From positions 32,849 to 96,848 of the forward strand of contig JALJCO010003890.1 of the NCBI GenBank assembly GCA_023101725.1: DNA of 64,000 nucleotides. The letters run 5' to 3'. The notes beneath the pieces were generated by a model. That model searched no databases and had not been told where the DNA came from. It was given only the letters and a program-made list of their open reading frames with translations. Position 1 is the stretch's first letter. Every line of letters starts with the position of its first letter. Positions 12,212 through 22,883 of the stretch are shown in pieces. Position numbers and translations under genes: made by a program. The stretch comes from Atherinomorus stipes. Lineage: Eukaryota; Chordata; Actinopteri; Atheriniformes; Atherinidae.

Positions 12212-13689
12212 GAGGAAAGGCCGGCCCGATCCGGCCCGCAGAATCCATCACAGCAGCTCTGCGGAGCATCCTTGATGATCTCTCCTCCTTCATTCTGTCT
12301 TTGTGCTGGTGCTGGGGAGGGAGTTCGGGGGGGGTTCACCTCGTGTGATTAACTGCTGGTTGCTAGGTGACGATCCTGGACGGCAGCCAGTCATTGGCCA
12401 GGATCTCAGATCAGCCTTCACGCACCTCCCAACCAACCAACTCCTGTACACACGGCCCGTTGCCATGGCGATTCCAGGGACATCTGACTGAAAATGAGAT
12501 GAGTCATGAGTTTGAAGACTGTTTTGTTTTTGTTTCTTCCTCTGAAGACACGTGCTTAACCAGACTCATCAGAAGGAACATCAGCTCGTGATGAAGATGG
12601 GCGGTAAAATGTGAAACATGCTCATCTGAACGGATGAAGCTCAGACGGAGGAAAAACGGAGACACAGAACTTATCCTGTAGTTATTTCTCTGCATCATCT
12701 CCATGTTACAAAAAGGATGACTCGTTCCATCTTTTAACGGATCCGACTTCAGTTTGTGTGACGAGCGGAGGAGAACTTCCTCTGATCATCCTGTTCCAGA
12801 CACCCGCGACCCGATGGTTTGTGGGTCCATGAGAACCTGGAAGCTGTAAAACAGAGGAACCAGTTTGTACCTAAAAGGGTCCAAAGCTTGTTGCTGGGGG
12901 GGGGTTCCTTTCTGAAAGACATTTCTGTACCTTCATGGTCCATTTTTGTACCTTATCAAGCTGTATGAGTTAATAAAGTACAATTAAACCAATTAAAGAT
13001 GATGAATAAAAGTCAATAAAATAGAGATTATGACAACAATCAAAGATGCTAATAATAAATGAATAATTATTATAGAAATATTAGGCCAAACACATATATA
13101 ATTATACATATAATTATTACTATGATTATTATGAAAATCATAATATAATAACTATAATTATACTACTGTTTAGAAGTACTGCTATTTATAGTTATTGTAC
13201 AAGCTACACACATGTTTCAATGCTGCAGGTACCCTTAGGGTTGGAATGGTACAAATGTGTACTTTATATTACTTTGGAGCCTTTTTCATAGTATATAGGT
13301 ACTTCTGGCCTCATAAAGACCAATATTGTACTTTTGAGAGAACATTTGTAACAAGTGTACCTACAGGTACAGAAATCAAATCAAGTTTTGTTTATAAAGC
13401 ACTTTTCATACCATTAAAAGGAAACACAAAGTGCTCGACATAATAAAAACAAATGCATATGCAAATAAAAACAAGCCTTCACACATCCAAGTACATAACA
13501 CAAAACACACAAATACACACACCCAACCCCCCTCCCAATTTGACACCTGACTACAACCCCCCCCCCCCCCCCCCAACTTTTGTCTCTGAAGTGAGCAGGT
13601 ATAAAAACACTAACAGTGATTCCTGTCTCGTACCTGTTTCTGAGTGTGGAAATGACGACACATTCAGTCATCCTCAGGATTCTTCATCA
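12212..13689. other. Unassigned sequence with a GTACC-rich possible DNA element
   Basis: Between about 12855 and 13370 the motif GTACC/GGTAC recurs many times in both orientations, as in palindromic fish DNA elements, but I cannot define its ends. Two X-box-like motifs are present near 12358 and 12459. An 18-nt C-run lies at 13557-13574. No gene recognised. Confidence 0.4.
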
Positions 13690-14150
13690 CCTCCCGTTAA
13701 ATAACAAAAATCAGCTGTCAGTGAAATAAATTCAAATTCAATCAAGTATTAAATCATAAATATTATAAAAATCATGATTTTGATTTCAACAGAAATGTTA
13801 AAAACAAACAAAAAATAAAACAAGTAAACAAGCCTCAAAGTGTTGTTAAGCAACACTTTGAGGAAATCAGGTGTTTCTGTAACGTCCAATCAGACGTCTG
13901 CACCTGTTTACAGGTATGTTGGTCATTGATCATGGTAAAGATGCTCTCATGTGTCTGGACAGTTTTGTTTGTTTTGTTTTTTTTAAATCATTCTTTTCAA
14001 ATACAAAAGCAATATTTTATTTTACTAAATTATAAATTAGTAATTTAAAAAAAAAAAGATTACTTTTTCAGTTTCTTGTTATTCAAATTACTGTTGTGAA
14101 TTTAGCCTTTTCTTTAATTGGAAGGTATGAATAAATTTGAGGACTGTGGA
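13690..14150. mobile_element. Interspersed repeat, family D copy 2
   Basis: Second copy of the repeat at 5030-5490, same orientation, with many substitutions and small indels. The core AACGTCCAATCAGACGTCTG is identical. A 14-bp hairpin CAAAGTGTTG/CAACACTTTG occurs near 13837-13863 only in this copy. Confidence 0.6.
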
Positions 14151-14349
14151 TGTGTAATAAATAAATAAATATGGAAATAAAATGAAAAAATAGAAAATAG
14201 AAAAAAATAAATATCACGCATGTAATAGTTCTGTTTAATATGTATGATGTAAAAAAATATATATATATATTATTGTTGAGAGAATATAAAAATATAAAGA
14301 ATATAGATGAAATATAGATAAATTCAGATAAAGCTGGGATCGGCTATAT

Positions 14350-14371
14350 CCCCCCCCCCCCCCCCCCCCCC
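14350..14371. repeat. 22-nt C homopolymer
   Basis: An unbroken run of 22 C residues. Similar runs of 16-19 occur at 4253-4271 (G), 13557-13574 (C) and 26055-26070 (C). Confidence 0.9.
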
Positions 14372-14402
14372 ATGACCTGAATTGGAGAAAGCGGTGGAAA
14401 TT

Positions 14403-15010
14403 AATCTGATAGGCTACCACCATCATGTGATACAGAAGCTAGAATCTGATAGGCTACCACCATCATGTGATACAGAAGCTAGAATCTGATAGGCTACCAC
14501 CATCATGTGACACAGAAGCTAGAATCTGATAGGCTACCACCATCATGTGATACAGAAGCTAGAATCTGATAGGCTACCACCATCATGTAATACAGAAGCT
14601 AGAATCTGATAGGCTACCACCATCATGTGATACAGAAGCTAGAATCTGATAGGCTACCACCATCATGTGATACAGAAGCTAGAATCTGATAGGCTACCAC
14701 CATCATGTGATACAGAAGCTAGAATCTGATAGGCTACCACCATCATGTGATACAGAAGCTAGAATCTGATAGGCTACCACCATCATGTGACACAGAAGCT
14801 AGAATCTGATAGGCTACCACCATCATGTGATACAGAAGCTAGAATCTGATAGGCTACCACCATCATGTGATATAGAAAACTAGAATCTGATAGGCTACCA
14901 CCATCATGTGATACAGAAGCTAGAATCTGATAGGCTACCACCATCATGTGATACAGAAGCTAGAATCTGATAGGCTACCACCATCATGTGACACAGAAAC
15001 TAGAATCTGG
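14403..15010. repeat. 40-bp minisatellite array (15 units)
   Basis: The unit is AATCTGATAGGCTACCACCA plus TCATGTGATACAGAAGCTAG. The copies are nearly identical; the few variants are GTGACAC, GTAATAC and one GATATAGAAAAC unit. Such uniformity implies recent expansion or gene conversion. Confidence 0.95.
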
Positions 15011-16269
15011 CTGCTTTCATCATTTCATTGCCTAAAACTCTCAGAGGTAGAAACAAATTGCATGTTTTATGTCTGTACAGTGGTATTGCGATACTCAAAA
15101 AAGTATTGATTCCGATATTTTGTCTGGCTGGTATTGAAGTATGGACTCCAAGGTAAGGATATGCCCATCCCTAGTCGCTGCGATGTCATTCAGTGACCTC
15201 TGGTGACTTTCGGACCAGCCAATAGTGGCTTCTCTCCCTGAAGAGTTGGCAACACTCATATTAACCTTGATTTTCTGTATTACAACAGTTTTTACTGGAT
15301 GTCCAGGTGATTTTCTCATTATTATACATCTTAACATCGTTCATTAAACATTAAAATGCCAAAATGAAACAAAGATTTCATGTAAAAGCAAAGTTATGAA
15401 CTGTGTTTCTATCATAGAAAATGACTGTATTTCTACAGGAAAGTTTTTCTCTGTAATTTTATGGCATTTTTCTGGCGCTCCAGCTGCCAGAATATCATCT
15501 TTCTTTTTTAGTGTGGCATTTATGTTCCTCGGGTGGTTTATGTCATCCTCTGAGTTGTGACACGCTGTTTTTCCTGCCTTCCCTCCAACCGTCTTCCCTC
15601 CAGATGGTAATTACAGGAGAGGATGCTCCAGTTTACCAAAACACCAGCCAACGATGGAGTTTGTAACTTCTAAATGTGGACGAGATCAGGTGCAGAGAAA
15701 AAGCTGTTCCTGAGCAGACAGAAGCCGGTGAAGCTGGCAGGAGGGGGGGAATATGGGTCGATGCAACAATCGCCTCCGCGCTGACTGGTCCTGACAGCAG
15801 CCCCCCCGCCGCAGAGGTTTCCCTCCCACCGCCGTTTAGTCCGTCAGCCCGGTGCGGCCGCAGCGCTGCTCCCATTTCTACATGAAACATGGTCTCCATC
15901 CTCATTAACCCAGATGTTGGGTATTAATAAAATGAAAGCAGGTCTAGACGGGAACTGGGGCAGATGAAGATCTGGGCCTGGTTTCAGAACGGTCACGCCA
16001 AAGTGGGACACCTTCCCTCTCCTGACGGTTTCTATATAAACTACACCCCCTGGCCCTTTTTAATTGGTCCCACCTCTCCTGAGGTATGACGACCATGAGG
16101 AGCTGAGAATATCTGAGGGGGGGCGGGGGGGAGTCACATGACAACAACAAAGAAACAAATACTGAGATGATGGAGACATAAAAATATAAGTGAAACTCGA
16201 AAAGCACTCAGAGTTCAGACCCCCTCCGAGCAGCTCCACTTATCTCTGCGTGATCTGGATCATAGAAAC
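15011..16269. other. Unassigned sequence, partly CpG-rich
   Basis: 15680-15900 is CpG-rich and open in more than one frame, but no recognisable protein, splice sites or duplicated element was seen. A C/G-rich tract lies at about 16115-16132. Confidence 0.4.
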
Positions 16270-16507
16270 CTGAATCTTCTCTGGATCCGGATCAACGTTG
16301 GAAACATTAGAACTCATTCAGATCTTGTAATCTTTTACCAACACTCGGGTCATTTGTACGGAGTTATACGGAACAATTCCAGAAATGTCTATCAGGGTGA
16401 TGATGATGTAAGAGTGTTCAGGCGTTGGTAAGGAGGTTTGATGTTCACCATGGGGGGGTCGGTCAGTGCACACAGGACTCACTTGTACAGTTAACTGTCT
16501 TTACTGG
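16270..16507. mobile_element. Interspersed repeat, family E (plus orientation)
   Basis: The reverse complement of this block lies at 26455-26700. Shared blocks include GTTTGATGTTCACCATGG, AAGAGTGTTCAGGCGTTGGT and ACAGTTAACTGTCTTTACTG. Class not determined. Confidence 0.65.
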
Positions 16508-16790
16508 TCACTCTTAAAAGATAAGTTTCTTTTTTTTCCAACATGGACCTTATTTGTAGGAGTATATACGTGCATTTACTCACCGGTAAAGTTTCTGCAT
16601 CACTTTGAGTCATTGGGAAGATATAACGTTGAATCGCTTTTCGGTGAACGTCCAGTATCACGGTGGAGACGGGGCAGCCTCTATCAGACATTATCTGCAG
16701 CAAAACTCCTTCATTTCATCAATACTTTAAGTAGAATGAAGGAATGAATGAGTACTATTGTCCTGTGAGTTCAGAGTTAACTTAAAATAA
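16508..16790. mobile_element. Short DNA element, family A copy 2
   Basis: Shares GGACCTTATTTGTAGGAGTA and TGCATTTACTCACCGGTAAA with 3838-4118. Its right part (GTACTATTGTCCTGTGAG) matches the right part of copy 1 in opposite orientation, showing an internal inversion between copies. Confidence 0.6.
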
Positions 16791-16847
16791 CCCAGAACTG
16801 AACAATAATACGTTTTATTCTTGTGTTCACTGCATCTTCTTACAGTG

Positions 16848-18056
16848 AGATGGGGGACGATGGGGGACGACTGGGGACGAAGGGGTACGACAGGGGACGA
16901 TTGGGTACGATGGAGCATAATGGGGGAAAATGGAGGATGGTGGACAATTGGGGATGATGGAGGATGATGGTGGACAATTGGGGATGATGGAGGATGATGG
17001 GGGACGATTGGGGATGATGGGGGACGATGGGGGTACAATGGGGTACGATGGAGGATGATGGGGGACGATTGGGTACAATGAGGTACGATTGAGGATGATG
17101 GGGGACGATGGAGCATAATGGGGGACGATTGGGGATGATGGGGTACGATGGAGGATTATGGGGGACGATTGGGGACGATGGAGGATGATGGGGGACTATT
17201 GGGTACGATGGAGCATGATGGGGGACGATTGGGGATGATGGGGTACGATGGAGGATTATGGGGGACGATTGGGGACGATGGAGGATGATGGGGGACGATT
17301 GGGTACGATGGAGCATGATGGGGGACGATTGGGTACGATGGAGCATGATGGGGGACGATGGGGGTACGATTGGGGATGAAGGGGTACGACAGGGGACGAT
17401 TGGGTACATTAGGGTATGATGGAGCATGATGGGGGACGATTGGGTACGATGGAGCATAATGGGGGAAGATGGAGGATGGTGGACAATTGGGGATGATGGA
17501 GGATGATGGGGGACGATTGGGGATGATGGGGGACGATGGGGGTACAATGGGGTACGATGGAGGATGATGGGGGACGATTGGGTACAATGGGGTATGATTG
17601 AGGATGATGGGGGACGATGGAGCATAATGGGGGACGATTGGGGATGATGGGGTACGATGGAGGATTATGGGGGACGATTGGGGACGATGGAGGATGATGG
17701 GGGACTATTGGGTACGATGGAGCATGATGGGGGACGATTGGGGATGATGGGGTACGATGGAGGATTATGGGGGACGATTGGGGATGATGGAGGATGATGG
17801 GGGACGATTGGGTACGATGGAGCATGATGGGGGACGATTGGGGATGATGGGGTACGATGGAGGATTATGGGGGACGATTGGGGACGATGGAGGATGATGG
17901 GGGACGATTGGGGATGATGGGGTACGATGGGGGACGATGGGGGTACGATTGGGGATGAAGGGGTACGACAGGGGACGATTGGGTACATTAGGGTATGATG
18001 GAGCATGATGGGGGACGATTGGGGATGATGGGAGACGATTGGGTATGATGGGGGAT
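16848..18056. repeat. G-rich 10-11-bp minisatellite just downstream of setmar
   Basis: Units such as GGGGGACGATT, GGGGATGAT, GGGGTACGAT and GGAGCATGAT, with longer blocks of about 150-440 bp repeated (16895-17040 recurs near 17440-17585). The plus strand carries G3-G5 tracts every ~10 nt. The minus-strand open frames (up to 261 codons, Pro/Ser/His-rich) are unit translations. The array starts about 140 bp beyond the setmar polyadenylation signal. Confidence 0.9.
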
Positions 18057-18199
18057 TACGTGGGGACACTGGGGGGCCACAGGACACGATGACGAGAGCA
18101 GGAATGACTCATCCAGCTGATCTTCATACAGCACTCATTCTCATAAATGGCTGCAGAATTTACAGGATTATAAAAACTGAGCTTCACTGTTAGAAAAAC

Positions 18200-18205
18200 T
18201 TTATT
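18200..18205 (-). terminator. setmar polyadenylation signal AATAAA
   Basis: On the minus strand AATAAA lies 35 nt after the setmar stop codon, in the context TTCAATAAAGTTTTTC, with T-rich sequence downstream. This would give a very short 3' UTR. It is a canonical signal in the right place, inferred from position alone. Confidence 0.6.
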
Positions 18206-18239
18206 GAACATCTTCAAGTTGACATAAACGAGTGTCGCT

Positions 18240-19604
18240 TCAGCTGAGAACAGATGAATCCAGAGGGAGGAAGCGTGAGCAGCTGCTGGTGCCGCAGCGG
18301 CAGGCTTTCCTCTGGAGTCCAGGTGTCCCACCGTCCCCTGCAGCGGCGTCCGTCTGCGTGGACGTCTCTGCAGCTCCACGGGTCCGAGATCCTCCCGAGT
18401 AGTCGAACGTCAGCTCCTCTTGAGCGCCGATGTCCCGTCCAGCAAACAGCGCCAGCCGGGGGACCACCGAGTGGACGCGCACCGGCAGCATGACCAGGTT
18501 TGGCCGGCAAGAGTGGTTAAGGAAGCGGCCCACGTTCCCCACCTGAGCTGGGTCCACGAACGTCTCAGAGACCAGCGTCCCCGAGACCGAGTCCATCCCA
18601 GAGGACTCGAGGAAGCGGCCCACGTTCCCCACCTGAGCCGGGTCCACGAACGTCTCAGAGACCAACGTCCCCGAGACTGAGTCCATCCCAGAGACCGAGT
18701 CCATCCCCGAGGACTCGAGGAAGCGGCCCACGTTCCCCACCTGGGCCGGGTCCACGAACGTCTCAGAGACCAGCGTCCCCGAGACCGAGGGCTCGAGGAA
18801 GCGGCCCACGTTCCCCACCTGAGCCGGGTCCACGAACGTCTCAGAGACCAGCGTCCCAGAGACCGAGTCCATCCCAGAATCCGAGTCCGTCCCCGCTCCC
18901 AAACCTGAGTCCATCCCAGAGACAGAGTCCGTCCCCGCGGCTAAGTCCGTCCCCGCTCCCGAACCTGAGTCCATCCCAGAGACCGAGTCCGTCCCCGCGG
19001 CTGAGTCCGTCCCCGCTCCCGAACCTGAGTCCATCCCAGAAACCGAGTCCGTCCCTGCTCCCGAACCTGAGTCCATCCCAGAAACCGAGTCCGTCCCCGC
19101 GGCTGAGTCCGTCCCCGCTCCCGAACCTGAGTCCATCCCAGAATCCGAGTCCGTCCCCGCGTGCTCCCTCACAGCAATAATGTAATTATTGTCCTCGGGT
19201 CGTTGGGACCGCTGTCTGCGCCGCGCCTCCTCCAAGCCGATCACCTCCCCCGCGTACTCGCACACGAATGTCCCACGTGGGATTTTCTCCAGCGTCCGGG
19301 CCCCCCAGCCCCTGTCCCCGGTGCTGAAGACCTCCAACCTGAGCTGCAGCCCCCTCTGCACCACCCGGTTGGAGCAGGTGTCGCTGCAGGTGCAGAGAGC
19401 GTTGCACTCGAAGACCGGTGAGCTGTAGGTGCGAGTCCTGCTGAGGTCCAGCAGCACGCCGGCGCCGTCGTACGCCCGACCCCAGGTCTGGAGGCAGCCG
19501 CAGGTGTCGGCGCAGCAGGACCGGGACCGGCAGGAGCATCCGGGGAGGGCCACCTCACTGGGGTCCACGCTGCATCCTGGTCCCTGAACGTTGTCCGGGC
19601 AGTA
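18240..19604 (-). CDS. setmar: setmar exon 2: pre-SET, SET and post-SET of a histone H3 lysine methyltransferase
   Basis: SETMAR-family enzymes transfer methyl groups from S-adenosylmethionine to histone H3 lysines in the nucleus. The exon starts at 19604 after the acceptor tttgttctgtggtttctcag. The open frame runs 12 nt further upstream only to a GTG, so there is no initiator here. With exon 1 the protein is 483 residues. Pre-SET zinc-binding cysteines lie at about 50-66 and 94-109. SET landmarks are RGWGAR (127-132), CEYAGEV (144-150), NNYIIAVREH (168-177), NHSC (392-395) and TFDYSG (428-433). Post-SET CxCx4C uses C464, C466 and C471. The stop TGA (18242-18240) follows DSSVLS, so there is no mariner transposase domain. 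The normal family length is nearer 300. The excess is a Ser/Gly/Asp/Met-rich repeat at 180-279 and three extra copies of SETFVDPAQVGNVGRFL before the fourth joins NHSC. Whether this enlarged SET domain is active is unknown. Confidence 0.9.
   Translation of the reverse strand, partial: YCPDNVQGPGCSVDPSEVALPGCSCRSRSCCADTCGCLQTWGRAYDGAGVLLDLSRTRTYSSPVFECNALCTCSDTCSNRVVQRGLQLRLEVFSTGDRGWGARTLEKIPRGTFVCEYAGEVIGLEEARRRQRSQRPEDNNYIIAVREHAGTDSDSGMDSGSGAGTDSAAGTDSVSGMDSGSGAGTDSVSGMDSGSGAGTDSAAGTDSVSGMDSGSGAGTDLAAGTDSVSGMDSGLGAGTDSDSGMDSVSGTLVSETFVDPAQVGNVGRFLEPSVSGTLVSETFVDPAQVGNVGRFLESSGMDSVSGMDSVSGTLVSETFVDPAQVGNVGRFLESSGMDSVSGTLVSETFVDPAQVGNVGRFLNHSCRPNLVMLPVRVHSVVPRLALFAGRDIGAQEELTFDYSGGSRTRGAAETSTQTDAAAGDGGTPGLQRKACRCGTSSCSRFLPLDSSVLS
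18519..19154 (-). repeat. Coding minisatellite inside the setmar SET domain
   Basis: Two nested in-frame arrays. 19154-18855 encodes about 100 residues of GTDS, GMDS, VSG and GSGAG-type units. 18854-18519 encodes four copies of SETFVDPAQVGNVGRFL, at 18845-18795, 18767-18717, 18659-18609 and 18569-18519. Spacing between copy starts is 78, 108 and 90 bp, all divisible by 3. The nucleotide copies are almost identical, which suggests recent expansion. The insert sits in the segment between REH and the ETFVDP strand. Confidence 0.9.
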
Positions 19605-19779
19605 CTGAGAAACCACAGAACAAACTCCATTTCAGAGCTGGAGAAGTTACATCATTCGGCCCGCCGGGTACCAAACTCATCAATGCAAGACTGCAAATAA
19701 CGGGCGTCTCAGTCTCTACAACGTATAGTGTCCAGCTAACGTCCTTAAGAGCCACCGTCCTGCAGGTTTTCCATGCTTC

Positions 19780-19878
19780 CCTGCTCCAACACACCTGACT
19801 CAAACTAATGAGTGATTGTGCAGAACTTCACGGGCTGTTTGATCCTTTTCTTTTTGGTCAGGTGTGTTGGAGCAGGGA
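19780..19878. mobile_element. Small palindromic DNA element
   Basis: TCCCTGCTCCAACACACCTG at 19780 onwards is matched in reverse by CAGGTGTGTTGGAGCAGGGA ending at 19878, a hairpin with ~20-bp arms and a ~57-bp loop. This is a common fish miniature element form. It lies in the setmar intron. Confidence 0.7.
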
Positions 19879-19967
19879 GGCATACACGGTGTACGTCGTG
19901 CATGCGCAGCATCTGGCACCAACCCTGTTTACGGAGGTTGGGGATTCTGCACGTGTGCTGCCTTTGC

Positions 19968-20057
19968 TACCATCGGCGGTGCTTCCCTGTGATTGGCTAC
20001 CATCGGCGGTGCTTCCCTGTGATTGGCTACCATCCGCGGTGCTTCCCTGTGATTGGT
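19968..20057. repeat. Three 30-bp tandem copies
   Basis: The unit is CTACCATCGGCGGTGCTTCC plus CTGTGATTGG, repeated three times with one substitution (ATCGGCGG to ATCCGCGG). Each copy ends in ATTGG, an inverted CCAAT. Confidence 0.9.
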
Positions 20058-20194
20058 CTGTACTCCTGCAGCATATAGTTCCCTACTGAACGCCGCCTAG
20101 TCAGTCTTTGATGTGAAAGCGGCTTCTCGTTTGTTCTCGATCAGAATGTGCGAGTACGAAACGTAATTGGAAAAAACTTCGAGTTAATTAGTTC

Positions 20195-20380
20195 ACTTTC
20201 ACCAAGTGATGCTAGTTGGAACCACCAGATTACAGCAACTATGCTAAGCTAAGCTAAAGTCAGTGCTGCCAGATTCAGAGAATGACTGGATCAGTTAGAA
20301 AACGCTTCTGCCCACTTGTTCAACTCAGAGAACTGCGGGGGGAGGCTCAGTTTCACCCAGGGGGGGCATGTGCCTCATTG
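20195..20380. mobile_element. Interspersed repeat, family C copy 1
   Basis: Matches 35005-35185 over about 180 bp, including CCAAGTGATGCTAGTTGGA, GCTAAGCTAAGCTAAAGTCA and TTTCACCCAGGGGGG. It probably belongs to a longer element extending to about 21500 that contains the 18-bp array. Confidence 0.65.
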
Positions 20381-20892
20381 CAGTAAAAACTGGTTCATGT
20401 AGTTGGCATTACTGCATATGTAAATACTCCAAAGAAAAATCGTCACTTTTTACAGCGGGGGGTTGTTTTGGCAGCCAGACCTCACTTCCTCAGTAATACA
20501 GTTGGGTCCGGTGATGATATGGAGCTTTACCCGGAGACCACGCTGACTTCATTCTGATTGGCTACACCTTATTTGGCTATGACCTTATTTGGAGAAAGTA
20601 GGTCAAGCTGCGGTCAGACTTTGCTAAAGGCTAACTGCTAGCAACATGTGCACTTCAGACAGTGAGCTACGTTTATCAGACAAGACAGCATTTAGAAAAT
20701 AAATAAACTTACAGGTAATGACAAGGTTGTGGCCCCCTCCCTCAGTGTTGCTGCAGAAGTTTGCTTTTAAATCCATTTGTTTGAAAACCCAGACCTGACT
20801 GCACACAGTTACTCTTCTCCACTCTACAGTTGAATCAGCGGGGGAGGGGCTGTTTGCTTGATAGTGTGCTCTGATTGGAGCAAATGAATTAC

Positions 20893-21338
20893 GTAGAATG
20901 ATGGAACTACGTAGAATGATAGAACTACGTAGAATGATGGAACTACGTAGAATGATGGAACTACGTAGAATGATGGAACTACGTAGAATGATGGAACTAC
21001 GTAGAATGATGGAACTACGTAGAATGATGGAACTACGTAGAATGATAGAACTACGTAGAATGATAGAACTACGTAGAATGATGGAACTACGTAGAATGAT
21101 AGAACTACGTAGAATGATGGAACTACGTTGAATGATGGAACTACGTAGAATGATGGAACTACGTAGAATGATAGAACTACGTAGAATGATAGAACTACGT
21201 AGAATGATAGAACTACGTAGAATGATGGAACTACGTAGAATGATAGAACTACGTAGAATGATGGAACTACGTAGAATGATAGAACTACGTAGAATGATAG
21301 AACTACGTAGAATGATGGAACTACGTAGAATGATAAGC
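20893..21338. repeat. 18-bp minisatellite (~25 units) in the setmar intron
   Basis: The unit is GAACTACGTAGAATGATG, alternating with a GATA variant. Each unit holds the 8-bp palindrome CTACGTAG. One unit has CTACGTTG. The FYVV- and MELRR-type open frames over it are artefacts of the 18-nt period. Confidence 0.95.
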
Positions 21339-21494
21339 TGCTGTCTGATTCAACTGTTTCTGAGCAGAGAGACAAAGCTGACAGACCATAAACAGGAACT
21401 TTGATTCTCACTCTGACATTCACATGACCTCATCAGAGCACAACAGATCATATTATACACCCAAAACCCCAGAAAGGTTAAATTTGATGTCATG

Positions 21495-21790
21495 GCACCT
21501 TTAAAGGAGCAGTCCACCCACAGAATGATGTAACTTTATCTTCCACTTCCCCTCATGGTGAGAAAGACTCTGCAGCACTTTTTTAATATCTCAAATGCAG
21601 CCGGCGATCAGGAAGGCTTCTCGTTTCCCCCCAACTTTCACATCATTTAGTAGATTTTTAGAGCCTGAACAGTACTACATCAGTACTACATCAGTACTAC
21701 ATCAGTACTACATCACATCTCCTGCGAGCACGCCGATGCACGTTCACGAAACTACGGGAGCCGCTGCTCTCTGAAACAAAGCCAGATAAG
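21495..21790. mobile_element. DNA element, family B copy 1
   Basis: Starts TTTAAAGGAGCAGTCCACCC, continues with the CAGAATGATGTAACTTTATC block and contains four copies of AGTACTACATC (about 21669-21715), followed by CACGTTCACGAAACTACGG. The same blocks form the left end and arms of the composite element at 41533-43108. Confidence 0.65.
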
Positions 21791-22883
21791 TTCACGTAGT
21801 CTGGAACAAACCTGCTCCTGACCAGGTTATGGAGGCTGGATCAGCCTTTCTGGAACAGAAAACCCAGGGTTGCCGTTTAATCTGGGTTAACATGGCCAGC
21901 TAAGCCACTAAACCTGCTTCTTGGAATACCCCCCCCCCAGGAGAAAGGAGCAAAGAAGCCCGGCTCTGGGTTGTGGGAGACTCATTTTCCTTCCCTGCAT
22001 TGCAGCTTAGAGGTTTATAAGATCTGGATGTTGTGATGATTTACTGACACCTGCTGGAGACAGAAAGTTCAAACTTCCTGATGGACACAAACTGCACACA
22101 TCAGCTCTGAAACCAGCAGCTCCCCCCCCCCCCGGTATCACTGGGTGACTCTTTTGCATATGAGCAATAATCATTTAGCTTTTTTTCTTCTTGTGTTAAA
22201 CGTCACCGTTAGTTTAGGATCAGAGAGGCTCCCTCATGACGGACGTGTAAAAACTGCCGAGTCGGTGGACTCTGGGGGGGGGGTCACATAGACACCTGTC
22301 ACAATCAGATCCGTATTTCTGCTAAATAAAAGCAAATATTTGCTGTATTATTTACTTTTCAAATGAAACAAAAGCATTTATTATTTAGTTTAGGACACAC
22401 AGATGCCGTATGTCTTTTTATTATGGTTATTGCAGTGCTGTTTTAACTGTCCTTTAAAAAAATATTTTTTTAATTCTGCACCTTACAGGACTGCCTCCTT
22501 CAGTTTTGTTAAATGAGAATAAGTCTTGATTTTCTCCTGAAAGGAGTGCAGAGTCTGCAGGGTAGTAAGAACATGAATGCCAGGACACATGACGTGATTG
22601 TGACTTTCACATTTCCATCAGAAAGGTCTGATTACGGCTCACAGGTGATGAAGAGCACAGTTTTCTTCATCTTTCCCAGCCAGCAGGAGGATTTTCAACT
22701 GTTTTCTCTAAATAAGCACCGTGACAGGAGACAACAGGGTGGAAATATGCTGTAAAACTTCGCATTTAAACCATAAATATCTGAATTATGACATTAAACA
22801 GGGAAACGTGCTCTGTAGCTGCTTTCTGTCCCGCAGCTGCTCATTGAAACTAATAACTGAAAACTTCATGAACGCGTCGTTAC

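Larger units (their letters stand above)
19605..22883 (-). other. setmar intron 1
   Basis: The 3,279-bp intron is bounded by GT (22883-22882) and AG (19606-19605) on the minus strand. It is filled with repeats: a palindromic element (19780-19878), three 30-bp tandem copies (19968-20057), an interspersed repeat also found near 35 kb (20195-20380), an 18-bp minisatellite (20893-21338) and a DNA element also present near 41-43 kb (21495-21790). From 21790 to 22880 I see only C or G runs and unassigned sequence. Confidence 0.75.

Noticed and set aside
15633..15905. Overlapping 69- and 90-codon frames in CpG-rich DNA
   Set aside because: No recognisable protein, no matching splice sites, and both strands are open, as expected from GC-rich composition.
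16827..18087. Minus-strand Pro/Ser/His-rich open frames
   Set aside because: They are translations of the G-rich array; several overlapping frames give the same kind of peptide.
19605..19616. Upstream extension of the setmar exon 2 frame to a GTG at 19616
   Set aside because: The codon is GTG, not ATG, and the 12 nt belong to a splice acceptor tract ending CAG.
20624..20806. Minus-strand ATG frame before a CTGTAAGT donor as setmar exon 1
   Set aside because: Its phase does not match the exon 2 start, and it lies in dispersed-repeat sequence; 22884-22970 fits phase and residues.
20824..21423. Open frames rich in FYVV (minus) and MELRR (plus)
   Set aside because: Produced by the 18-bp period of the array.
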